Source: Candidatus Manganitrophus morganii (lineage in GTDB: Bacteria; Nitrospirota; Nitrospiria; SBBL01; Manganitrophaceae). Taken from it: a DNA stretch of 64,000 nucleotides. The notes below the pieces were generated by a model. The model made no database searches and was not told the DNA's origin. It saw only the letters and a list, made by a program, of their open reading frames with translations. The translations under genes were made by a program, and so were the position numbers. Shown here piece by piece: positions 17,095 through 23,920 of the stretch. Location of the stretch: positions 1,736,001 to 1,800,000 of the forward strand of contig JAJHOH010000001.1 in NCBI GenBank assembly GCA_021651055.1, written 5' to 3'. How positions within the stretch are numbered: the stretch's first letter is position 1; the number at the start of each line of letters is the position of its first letter.

Positions 17095-17394
17095 ATGCAG
17101 ACAGAAACCATCCATCCCAAGGTGACGGCGCTTCTCGCATTGGAAGCAATGATGATTGAAAATCAGCCCGACGTTTACCGGATCGAAAATTATATCTATC
17201 AAACCTTCAATCAGATCGAAAAGATCCTCTCCGCGGAACAACCGGAGCGTCTTTTGAACCGGGACGAGCTGAAGACCTTTCAAGACCTCGTCCTCGGCTA
17301 TAACGGAGGAGAGCGGCGGCGGGGAGACCGCCGGCGCGAGCAGCTCCCCACTTCAACGGACCGGCGGAGAAACGATCGCCGCTGGGCGGCATAA
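17095..17394 (+). CDS. Hypothetical protein with Arg-rich C-terminus
   Basis: A 99-residue protein with a strong ribosome binding site (AAGGAGGAGATCATA before ATG). The first 75 residues look helical (ALLALEAMMIENQPDVYRIE); the last 25 are rich in Arg and Asp (GERRRGDRRREQ and TDRRRNDRR), a tail often seen on small regulatory or membrane-adjacent proteins. I recognise no family. It is the first gene of a three-gene run with tusA and the dsrE-like gene, 26 bp upstream of tusA, so it may share their sulfur-relay context; this is inference. Confidence 0.7.
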   Translation: MQTETIHPKVTALLALEAMMIENQPDVYRIENYIYQTFNQIEKILSAEQPERLLNRDELKTFQDLVLGYNGGERRRGDRRREQLPTSTDRRRNDRRWAA

Positions 17395-17420
17395 TGGTTT
17401 GTGATGGAAGTTAATAATCG

Positions 17421-17663
17421 ATGACGGCTGAAATCAAGGCAGACAAGGTGCTCGATTGCAAAGGGATGAAGTGCCCCATGCCGGTTTTAAAAACCAAATT
17501 GGCGATGGAAACGCTCCAGGTGGGACAGGTCTTGGAAATGATCGCCACCGATAAAGGATCGAAGCCCGATATGGCCGCCTTCGCCCAGCAGACAGGCCAC
17601 ACGTTGATCTCGATGAAAGAGAGCGACGGGATCTATACCTATTACATCCGGAAAACAAAATAA
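17421..17663 (+). CDS. TusA-family sulfur carrier protein
   Basis: An 80-residue SirA/TusA-fold protein. The family motif is DCKGMKCPMPVLKTK, with persulfide-carrying Cys18 in the CPxP motif and an additional Cys13. Such proteins pass sulfane sulfur between desulfurases, DsrE-type proteins and acceptors in the cytoplasm. It is followed after 10 bp by a DsrE-like gene, the usual partner. It could serve tRNA thiolation, molybdopterin synthesis or sulfur oxidation; the window does not tell which. Confidence 0.9.
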   Translation: MTAEIKADKVLDCKGMKCPMPVLKTKLAMETLQVGQVLEMIATDKGSKPDMAAFAQQTGHTLISMKESDGIYTYYIRKTK

Positions 17664-17673
17664 AAAAGAACCG

Positions 17674-18249
17674 ATGGAACAGAAGCTAAAAGAAGGGATC
17701 GACCCGGCGCTGGAAGAACGGCTTCGATCGTTGATTGACGAGCGGATCGAGGCAAAACTGGGGTCGATCCTTGAGAAGCAACCCGCGCGGAAGAAAAAGC
17801 TGGCGGTGATCGTTTCGAAAGGGACGCTGGAGGCGGCCTATCCGCCGCTGATCCTGGCGACCACGGCGATCGCCCTCGACATGGAGGCGGCCCTCTTCTT
17901 CACCTTCTTCGGCTTGCATATTTTAAAGAAGGGGGCCGCCGAGTCGCTTCGGTTCGTCCCCCTGGGAAACCCGGCGACCCCGATGCCGAATATCATCTCG
18001 GCCCTTCCCGGCATGACGGCGCTCGCGACAATCATGATGAAGCAGACCATTGCCAATAAACAGATCGTTTCGATTCCGGAGTTGCTTGATCTTGCGCGGG
18101 AGAGCGGCGTGAAGCTCTGGCCCTGTCAGATGACAATGGACATGATGGGAATCGAGCGGAAAGGATTGATCGACGGATTGGCGGAGCCGGTCGGCGCCGC
18201 GACCTTTCTGAGCTATGCCGCCGACGCCGATATCACCCTATTCATATAA
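17674..18249 (+). CDS. DsrE/DsrF/DrsH-like (DsrE2) family protein
   Basis: A 191-residue protein. The N-terminal 40 residues are charged and coiled-coil-like; then comes a DsrE fold with LAVIVSKGTLEAAYPPLILA, a hydrophobic MEAALFFTFFGLHIL stretch and KLWPCQMTMDMMG containing Cys151, the expected persulfide-carrying cysteine of the DsrE2 group. DsrE2 proteins accept sulfur from TusA and are often membrane associated. The gene follows tusA by 10 bp and is followed by a hairpin and tRNA-Arg. Confidence 0.88.
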   Translation: MEQKLKEGIDPALEERLRSLIDERIEAKLGSILEKQPARKKKLAVIVSKGTLEAAYPPLILATTAIALDMEAALFFTFFGLHILKKGAAESLRFVPLGNPATPMPNIISALPGMTALATIMMKQTIANKQIVSIPELLDLARESGVKLWPCQMTMDMMGIERKGLIDGLAEPVGAATFLSYAADADITLFI

Positions 18250-18252
18250 AAA

Positions 18253-18276
18253 AGGGGCGACCCACAGGTCGCCCCT
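18253..18276. repeat. Intergenic REP-like hairpin
   Basis: AGGGGCGACC (18253-18262) and GGTCGCCCCT (18267-18276) form a perfect 10-bp stem with a four-base loop directly after the dsrE-like stop codon. No T-run follows. Similar hairpins ending in GCCCCT occur near 55302 and 57421. Confidence 0.6.
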
Positions 18277-18345
18277 ACATGAACATCACCCCCCGAGGAA
18301 AGCCCTTGCTTCTCTCCCCTCACATCTGGTAAATAGATATCCTTC

Positions 18346-18422
18346 GCGCCCATAGCTCAGCTGGATAGAGCACTTGGCTTCGAACCAAGGGGTCGGGAGT
18401 TCGAATCTCTCTGGGCGCACCA
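18346..18422 (+). tRNA. tRNA-Arg (anticodon TCG)
   Basis: Acceptor GCGCCCA/TGGGCGC, D stem GCTC/GAGC, anticodon stem CTTGG/CCAAG with TCG at 18380-18382, T arm GGGAG-TTCGAAT-CTCTC, discriminator A and encoded CCA at 18420-18422. Confidence 0.95.
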
Positions 18423-18428
18423 ACTCCG

Positions 18429-18821
18429 CTAGGTTTTCGGCAGGATCTCGATCGTTCCCCGCATCCTGGGATGAAGATGGCAGAAGAAGTCATACATCCC
18501 CGGCTTTGCCTCTTCTTCGACCGGAATCATTTTCGACTCCCCCGGCCGGATCACGTTGATCTGTGATAAGGCCGGAATGACGAGACCGTGGATATTGATC
18601 CCCTTGTTCTCCAAGGAGATCTCGTTTCCGGCAACGACTTTGACCTGCAAAAATCTGGGAGAATAATAATCATCCCGCGCGATGAGCTTGGGCGCTTCGG
18701 GACGTTGATCGACCAGCTTCGGATATTTGGGAGCACGAAGCTTTTTATTGATCGTTGCCTCCACCAAAGTGGTTGTTCCGATTAAAGATATAAGAGCGAA
18801 TAAAAAAACAAAACGGCGCAA
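18429..18821 (-). CDS. Secreted cupredoxin-domain protein
   Basis: A 130-residue protein with a signal peptide (FVFLFALISLIGTTTLVEA) and a cupredoxin fold. The type 1 copper ligands are all present: His78 in INIHG and the loop FFCHLHPRM giving Cys114, His117 and Met120. The short C-x2-H-x2-M ligand loop is as in plastocyanin/amicyanin-like proteins. It is likely a periplasmic copper electron carrier, or a stand-alone domain as in oxidase accessory proteins. It converges with tRNA-Arg, only 6 bp away, and no redox partner is adjacent. Confidence 0.88.
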   Translation of the reverse strand: MRRFVFLFALISLIGTTTLVEATINKKLRAPKYPKLVDQRPEAPKLIARDDYYSPRFLQVKVVAGNEISLENKGINIHGLVIPALSQINVIRPGESKMIPVEEEAKPGMYDFFCHLHPRMRGTIEILPKT

Positions 18822-18961
18822 ATGAACCTCCTTCTGTAAGCGAGCTTATGGTAACCACGCTTACAGTGTAAATATAAGCCCGATCTCAATATTGGACAAT
18901 AGCTCGAAAGAAGGAGATGATTGATATCGATTTACTTTTGTGGTAGGATTCCGGTTTCCCT

Positions 18962-19038
18962 GCGCCTGTAGCTCAATTGGATAGAGCGTCGGCCTCCGGA
19001 GCCGTAGGTTAGGGGTTCAAATCCCTTCAGGCGCACCA
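18962..19038 (+). tRNA. tRNA-Arg (anticodon CCG)
   Basis: Acceptor GCGCCTG/CAGGCGC, D stem GCTC/GAGC, anticodon CCG at 18996-18998, T loop TTCAAAT, discriminator A, encoded CCA at 19036-19038. The top pair of the anticodon stem (27:43) is T-T instead of a Watson-Crick pair; the other four pairs are intact. Confidence 0.93.
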
Positions 19039-19173
19039 TCCAATTTGAAGCAGATACGAGCGTTCGAAATAGAATAAAGGCGAGGATCAAGCTGAGCTTG
19101 TCCGAGCCGCGGGGCGTGGGGGCAATGGAGGACCTTTTCCCTTCCTTGCCGCACAGGCCCCCACCTATAAATA

Positions 19174-19249
<76 letters not shown>

Positions 19250-19416
19250 GATTTTAAACTACTTCGCCGGGCATCCTTACATATAGAGGGTGCCCGGCGA
19301 TTTTATGATCCGGCCGTTTCCTCCCTGTTTCGGACCACTGGAGCGAACATTGACCGGGAGAAACATCAATGGGAAAAGAGAGACGTTCGAATCGCTCTGG
19401 TTTTTTGGAGGTAAGG

Positions 19417-20688
19417 ATGGTTTTTAGATGGTTCTTCGCCCTGCTCACGCTGATCTCTTTTCCCCTGACGGCGCACGGTCAGGAGGAGGCGTCGATCCGC
19501 TCGCGCCTGGAAGCGCTCAAGATCCCCTTTTCCGAGGAAGCGTTCCTCGAAGAAATCCGGAAAGGAAATGCCGAAACGGTCTCCTTGTTTCTGGAAGGGG
19601 GGATGGGTCCGAACGTCCTTGATTCGAACGGCCGGTCGGCGCTGGTTTGGGCGGCGGGAAACGGACACGCGGCGATTGTGAAGCTGCTGCTTCAAAACAA
19701 GGCCGATCTTTGCGGCGGCGGCTCGCAGTCCCCTTTGCTCTGGGCGGCCGCCAACGGCCGGCGGGAGGCCGCCGCGGCGTTGCTCGGCGCGGGGGCGCGG
19801 GCGTGCGAGCAAGATAAAACACGGATGACCTCGGTGGTGGCCGCCGCGCAGAACGGCTACGTCGATACGGTCGAGTTATTTCTGGAGGAAACCGCCGACG
19901 TCACCGAGGAAGAGAAGACCTCCGCGTTGGAGCGGGCCGCCGCCAACGGCCATCTCGACGTCATTCACCTGCTGCTCCACCACGGGGTCGCCGCCGATGC
20001 GAAGACGGCGCCCGAATTCAATCCGGTCGGAAGCGCCGCCTTCCGGGGCCACACGGAGATCGTGAAATTTTTTCTGGATCGCGGCGCCGATCCCAACGGT
20101 CCGGTCCCGGTCTACGGCACCCCGCTCGGCGCCGCCGCGGGCGGGGGCCATCTGCAAACCGCCAAGCTGCTGCTAGAGCGCGGGGCCACGCCGACGGCGA
20201 CGGCCCTTCGGTCGGCGGCCCAAGGAGGGCATCTGGAGATCGCCCGGTTGTTGTTGGATAAAGGGGTCGATGTGAACGCCGTCGACGCCGATAAGACGCC
20301 GTTGATCGCCGCGATCGCCGGAAGAAAAACAAACACGCTGCCGTTGTTGATCGAACGGGGGGCCGATTTAAATGCCGGCGTCGGCTTCGTGGAGCCGCCG
20401 CTCCTTCTTGCCGCGCAATCGAGCGAGGCGGAGACGGTCCGGCTGCTCCTCAAAGGGGGGGCGAACCGCGACGTCCGGGGAAGAGACGGGCGCACCGCGC
20501 TGATGTGGGCGGCGATCAGCGGGCAATTGGAGATTGCCCGGGCCCTTGTTGAAGGGGGAGCCGATGTCCGCGCCAAAGACCAGATGGGAAGGACCGCCCT
20601 CGTCTATGCGAAAGAGCGGGGCTTTGCGGAGGTGGTACGGATGCTGATGGAGGCGGAGAAGAAGCCGGCCGGCGCAAAGAAAAAATAA
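19417..20688 (+). CDS. Secreted ankyrin-repeat protein
   Basis: A 423-residue protein with a signal peptide (FRWFFALLTLISFPLTAHGQ) followed by about twelve ankyrin repeats of 33 residues (typical units: GRSALVWAAGNGHAAIVKLL, GRTALMWAAISGQLEIARAL). The C-terminus is Lys-rich. It should be a periplasmic or secreted protein-binding solenoid; ligand unknown. Start ATG 19417 is fixed by GGAGGTAAGG immediately upstream; 16 further in-frame codons upstream are rejected. It is read alone, between tRNA-Lys and a repeat region. Confidence 0.87.
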   Translation: MVFRWFFALLTLISFPLTAHGQEEASIRSRLEALKIPFSEEAFLEEIRKGNAETVSLFLEGGMGPNVLDSNGRSALVWAAGNGHAAIVKLLLQNKADLCGGGSQSPLLWAAANGRREAAAALLGAGARACEQDKTRMTSVVAAAQNGYVDTVELFLEETADVTEEEKTSALERAAANGHLDVIHLLLHHGVAADAKTAPEFNPVGSAAFRGHTEIVKFFLDRGADPNGPVPVYGTPLGAAAGGGHLQTAKLLLERGATPTATALRSAAQGGHLEIARLLLDKGVDVNAVDADKTPLIAAIAGRKTNTLPLLIERGADLNAGVGFVEPPLLLAAQSSEAETVRLLLKGGANRDVRGRDGRTALMWAAISGQLEIARALVEGGADVRAKDQMGRTALVYAKERGFAEVVRMLMEAEKKPAGAKKK

Positions 20689-20761
20689 CCGGTTCCCGTT
20701 TGACGGGATGGACGCTGTAACGCCCTCACCAAAACAGAACCTTCTTCCCTAAATTCTTAAA

Positions 20762-21070
20762 ATTGGAATGGGGCTCTTCGCCCTAAGCCCCCACAGCGAG
20801 AAATCAAAGTCGTGGGGCTGCTTGCCCCACACCCCCGCCGCGGGGGGTGCGTGCCCACCCCCCTTCGGATTCCCAGGGCAGCGGGGGCTGCCGCCCCCCA
20901 GCACCCCCCACGGTCACAACTCGCACAACGCACGGAAGAACACCGTGGATTGTGCTTCGACATGCTGACCTGAATTGGTCGATGAAACGTCTGACAGAAG
21001 GAACGCAGGAGAATGGGGGGCACAGGACGCCCTCGACGCGCACGCTCTTTGCTTTTGGGTTTTGATTTAA
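20762..21070 (+). repeat. GC-rich structured repeat, copy A
   Basis: A noncoding roughly 310-bp element. Its core is a long hairpin: GCACAA (20923-20928) and CACGG (20931-20935) pair with CCGTG (20943-20947) and TTGTGC (20950-20955). It is followed by a GACC/GGTC hairpin and a conserved GATGAAACGTCTGACAGAAG stretch. Upstream are several GC-rich stems. The same element recurs inverted at 21090-21361 (copy B) and 23513-23850 (copy C). Confidence 0.75.
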
Positions 21071-21089
21071 TTCTGAGAATTCGGGGTGA

Positions 21090-21361
21090 TGTTCTGTGGG
21101 CCTCTGCGCCCGCAGCGTAAGGGACCCACTGGGGGATGGGTGGAGCGAGGACGCAGTGGCCCACTACAAATCAAAACGTTTCACCTACCCTATAAGGTCA
21201 GCTGTCTGAAGCACAATCCACAGTGTCCTTCTGTGGGTGTGCGAGTTCTAACCGTAAGCGGGGGGAGCAGGGGGGTTCTTTCCCCCCGCTGCCTGGGGAA
21301 GCCGGAGGGGCTGTGGCAAGACAGCCCCACGGTGGGGCTTGGGGTGAAACCCCATTCCAAC
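21090..21361 (-). repeat. GC-rich structured repeat, copy B
   Basis: Inverted relative to copy A and lying tail-to-tail with it. The start (TTGGAATGGGG on the minus strand) matches copy A. The core hairpin is GCACA (21211-21215), CCACAG (21218-21223), CTGTGG (21231-21236), TGTGC (21238-21242). Compared with A and C, one G-C stem pair is replaced by A-T on both sides, so pairing is kept. The 3' part after GAAACG is shortened. Confidence 0.72.
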
Positions 21362-21384
21362 ATTCTTTTGTTAGTAAAGATGAA

Positions 21385-21843
21385 TCAGCGGGAACGAGCG
21401 TCGGCCGGAGACGAATCAAGCTCGCGTTGCCCCCGGAGCACGATCATCCCCACGATGAACAATACCGTCGAGGCGAAGGCCGAAAGCATGCAGTAGGGGC
21501 AGATTGCTTTGATGACGAAGAGCTGGAGGTAGACGAACCAGAGCGACGCGAGAAAACCGACGGCGGTAAAGCCGGCGGTCATCCGGAGGATTCCGGGGCG
21601 GCGTGTGTCGAGGTAGGCGATGACCGAGAGAAAAACGGCGAGATAGTAGACCGCCCCCAGCAACGCGATCGGCACCCCGGCGATCGTGGCGTATTCGCTG
21701 GTGGTCACCGTTTCACATCCCCCGAAGCGCCCGCAGGGGGGCGGCGCGCCGAGATAATGCTTGGCGGTCAGATACGCGGCATCGATAAAGCCGATCAGGC
21801 TCGCCGCTAGCAGCAGGGCGACGATGATCCGCTTAGGAGGCAT
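21385..21843 (-). CDS. Vitamin K epoxide reductase (VKOR) family protein
   Basis: A 152-residue membrane protein with four or five transmembrane segments. The redox cysteines of bacterial VKOR are present: loop pair Cys37 and Cys43 (PCGRFGGC), a GVPIALLGAVYY segment, and the CxxC Cys115-Cys118 (CPYC). It reoxidises DsbA-type thiol oxidases and passes electrons to quinone, replacing DsbB. It overlaps the upstream DsbA-like gene by 11 bp, making the partner assignment strong. There is no fused thioredoxin domain, unlike many VKORs. Confidence 0.92.
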   Translation of the reverse strand: MPPKRIIVALLLAASLIGFIDAAYLTAKHYLGAPPPCGRFGGCETVTTSEYATIAGVPIALLGAVYYLAVFLSVIAYLDTRRPGILRMTAGFTAVGFLASLWFVYLQLFVIKAICPYCMLSAFASTVLFIVGMIVLRGQRELDSSPADARSR

Positions 21844-22552
21844 CGGCCATCGCTTTCTCGATCAGATTCTTGAATGGATCGTAGCCGCGCGGGTTTTGGA
21901 TTTTTACCCCGTTGAGAAAAAAAGTCGGGGTCGAATCGACCCCCAGCCGGTCCCCGGAGCGGCGGTCGGCGTCGACCGCCTGCCGGACCTCTTTCGAATC
22001 GAGGTCGGCTTCAAAGCGCGCCATATCGAGCCCGAGATCCCGCGCGTAGCCGATGAAGAGCGCCCGGGCGCTTCCGACTTTCTCCGACCAATCCTTCTGC
22101 TGTCTGAAAATCAGGTCGTGCATCTGCCAGAACTTTCCCTGCTTCCCGGCCGCCTCCGCCGCCTGGGCGGCCAATTCCGCATGGGCGTGGAAGCCCAATG
22201 GATAGTGGCGATAGACGATCCGGAGCCGGTCGTCGAATTCGCTGTTCAGTTCCTTGAGGAGGGGGAAGTAGGTCCCGCAGGAAGGGCACTGAAAGTCGCT
22301 GTATTCGACCAGCGTCACCGGGGCATTCGGATTCCCTTTGATCCACTCGTCTTGTGAAATTTCGGTAAGGCTCGCATCGGGGCGGCCCGTCACCTCGCCC
22401 GACGGCGGCGCCGCGACCCAGACGACGCCGATCACCACCGCCATCACGCCGGCGATCACCGATGTCCAGAGCGCCATACGGGAGCGGGCCCGTTGCGCCT
22501 TGCGCTCTTCTTTAGACACCCGTGCTTTTTCTTTTTGTTTCTTATTTGCCAT
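21833..22552 (-). CDS. DsbA-family thiol:disulfide oxidoreductase
   Basis: A 239-residue protein: a basic cytoplasmic tail, one membrane anchor (MALWTSVIAGVMAVVIGVVW) and a periplasmic thioredoxin fold with active site CPSC (residues 89-92) in YSDFQCPSCGTYFP. The cis-Pro loop is in STPTFFLNG. This is the DsbA_4/BdbD-like group. It introduces disulfides into exported proteins and is recharged by the overlapping VKOR gene. ATG 22552 is chosen; GTG 22555 is one codon upstream. A GGGGGAG ribosome binding site precedes it. Confidence 0.9.
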   Translation of the reverse strand: MANKKQKEKARVSKEERKAQRARSRMALWTSVIAGVMAVVIGVVWVAAPPSGEVTGRPDASLTEISQDEWIKGNPNAPVTLVEYSDFQCPSCGTYFPLLKELNSEFDDRLRIVYRHYPLGFHAHAELAAQAAEAAGKQGKFWQMHDLIFRQQKDWSEKVGSARALFIGYARDLGLDMARFEADLDSKEVRQAVDADRRSGDRLGVDSTPTFFLNGVKIQNPRGYDPFKNLIEKAMADAS

Positions 22553-22730
22553 CACTCCCCCTTTATTTCAATTCCTCATTCTTCATGCCTGATTCTTAAT
22601 TGTCTTTCCACATTCCTAATTCCTAATTGAACGATTCCTAATTGATTTATCGATCCAGTATACCCCAGCTTTTTTCATTCTTAAAGGGTGGGGGGGGGTA
22701 ATGGGGCGGGCGGAATTCCTGAACCGCCAA

Positions 22731-22748
22731 TGTCTCATCGGTGAGACA
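22731..22748. repeat. Palindrome 1
   Basis: TGTCTCA and TGAGACA arms around a four-base centre. It is upstream of the two larger palindromes and unrelated to them in sequence. Confidence 0.5.
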
Positions 22749-22791
22749 TATCCCCTTTTTGTTTTAGGCAAGAGACGCAACCGAGTTTTAC

Positions 22792-22822
22792 AACTTGAGG
22801 TCACAATCTGCGACCTCAAGTT
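22792..22822. promoter_or_regulatory. Palindrome 2, operator-like
   Basis: AACTTGAGGTC (22792-22802) and GACCTCAAGTT (22812-22822) are exact reverse complements around nine bases. The centre reads GGTCACAATCTGCGACC, closely matching palindrome 3. Confidence 0.6.
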
Positions 22823-22853
22823 CAAAATGTGCAGGTTCACGACGGGGAGTTCC

Positions 22854-22880
22854 GAACGGGTCGCAAATTGCGACCCGTTC
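22854..22880. promoter_or_regulatory. Palindrome 3, operator-like
   Basis: GAACGGGTCGCAA (22854-22866) and TTGCGACCCGTTC (22868-22880) are perfect 13-bp arms around a single base. Its centre is exactly 60 bp from that of palindrome 2. Confidence 0.6.
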
Positions 22881-23060
22881 CCTTGGACGCGACTGGAGTA
22901 TTTCGCTTGGGTACGGCTATCACTTTTAGTGGGAAGTCATGCGGCCGATAAAATTTCATTGACAAAGAAAAACAAAAAAGACTACCCTGTCCTTAATTCC
23001 CATTGTTCTCATTCTTCAACAAAGCCGGTGTTCCATCACTTCTCATTGGAGGAACAAGCG

Positions 23061-23423
23061 ATGAAAAAAGTAGTTCTGATGTCACTCGGAGCGGGCATTC
23101 TTGTCGCAGGCGGGATCGGAATGAGTTGTTTATTCAACTCCGCCGCGGACAACGCGATGCAGATGGCTTACTCGGGGAGCAATCCGGCGATGGCCCGGAC
23201 GGCTGCCATCGAGAAGGTCTCCGTCCAGTTCATGAAAGAAGACGGCGACTGCCCCAAGGCCGCGTCGAAAAAAGTCCTTCAAGTCCTCCTCTCCGTCCCC
23301 GGCGTGGTGGAAGCCTCGGTCGATCCAGACCAGCTTCTGGCGGCGGTGACCGTAGAAAAAGGAGCGGTCCCGGTGTCCTCCCTAAAAAGCGCGATTGAAC
23401 AAGCCGGGTTTATGACCCTATAA
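23061..23423 (+). CDS. Exported HMA-fold (MerP/CopZ-like) protein without CxxC
   Basis: A 120-residue protein with an N-terminal membrane/signal segment (VVLMSLGAGILVAGGIGMSC) and a C-terminal heavy-metal-associated fold: KKVLQVLLSVPGVVEASVD, then AVTVEK, then SSLKSAIEQAGF. This is the beta-alpha-beta-beta-alpha-beta pattern of MerP/CopZ. The metal-binding CxxC is missing; the corresponding loop reads MKEDGDCPKAAS with a lone Cys, so metal binding is doubtful. Start ATG 23061 has GGAGG ten bases upstream. The C at the end of the hydrophobic stretch (GMSC) might also be a lipobox. It may be a target or partner of the neighbouring DsbA/VKOR pair; this is inference. Confidence 0.7.
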   Translation: MKKVVLMSLGAGILVAGGIGMSCLFNSAADNAMQMAYSGSNPAMARTAAIEKVSVQFMKEDGDCPKAASKKVLQVLLSVPGVVEASVDPDQLLAAVTVEKGAVPVSSLKSAIEQAGFMTL

Positions 23424-23455
23424 CCGGTCTCACGCCGCGACGATCCATCTTATTT

Positions 23456-23495
23456 CAAGGCCCCGTGCCAGGGTAAAACCCTTCACGGGGCCTTG
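23456..23495 (+). terminator. Rho-independent terminator after the HMA-like gene
   Basis: CAAGGCCCCGTG (23456-23467) and CACGGGGCCTTG (23484-23495) form a 12-bp stem with an inner AGGGT/ACCCT extension, followed by ATGTTTTTGG. Confidence 0.85.
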
Positions 23496-23512
23496 ATGTT
23501 TTTGGGAATTTG

Positions 23513-23850
23513 AAATCCAAGAACAAAAAGCCCGCGCGTCGTGGGCGTTCTGTGCCCCTGATGGTCCCGCGTTTCTTCTGTCAGACGTTTCATCGACCAA
23601 ATCAGGTCAGCATGTTTAAAGCACAATCCACGGCTCTCTTCCGTGTGTTGGGCAAGTTCTGACCGTGGGGGGAGCAAGGGGGGGGCTTGCCCCCTCCGCT
23701 GCCCTGGGAATCCTTGGGTGTGGGGCAAGGCGCACCTGGTGTGAAGATCGGAAACCAACCGTCTTCTCCCAGCGCCGGCTCCACATCAGATAAACTGGGT
23801 GGGCACGCAACCCCCGCGGCGGGGTTCGGGGCAGCGCCCCGATTCAGCAT
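23513..23850 (-). repeat. GC-rich structured repeat, copy C
   Basis: Same element as copies A and B, read on the minus strand. The core hairpin is formed by CCACGG (23628-23633) and CCGTG (23641-23645), with GCACAATCC at 23621 pairing imperfectly beyond. It is followed on the minus strand by the shared ACATGCTGACCTGA and GATGAAACGTCTGACAGAAG segments. The GCGTGCCCACC stretch near 23790-23805 also matches copy A. It separates the terminator from the TPR lipoprotein gene. Confidence 0.72.
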
Positions 23851-23920
23851 CCACATTTTCGTTGAATCGATTTTAAAAAACCGCTACCCTTAGGAACTCA
23901 ATTCTTTATCGAAGACCAAA

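Larger units (their letters stand above)
22553..23060. promoter_or_regulatory. Long divergent intergenic region with three palindromes
   Basis: About 500 bp separating the DsbA/VKOR pair from the HMA-like gene, with no convincing gene. It contains three inverted repeats within 150 bp: TGTCTCA/TGAGACA (22731-22748), AACTTGAGGTC/GACCTCAAGTT (22792-22822) and a 13-bp-arm palindrome (22854-22880). The last two share the core GGTC-R-CAA-nn-TGCGACC. Confidence 0.6.

Noticed and set aside
20757-21496. Small frames inside repeats A and B (for example at 20768-20968 and 21086-21496)
   Set aside because: They lie within GC-rich repeat DNA, have Pro/Gly/Arg-rich translations and the copies do not keep a common reading frame.
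22792-22822. SoxR/MerR-type operator
   Set aside because: The half sites contain CCTCAAGTT but point outward from the centre, the opposite of a SoxR box, and the spacing is wrong.
20762-23850. Retron, group II intron or CRISPR array
   Set aside because: No reverse transcriptase or Cas gene, no regularly spaced short repeats; the three elements are long and inverted.
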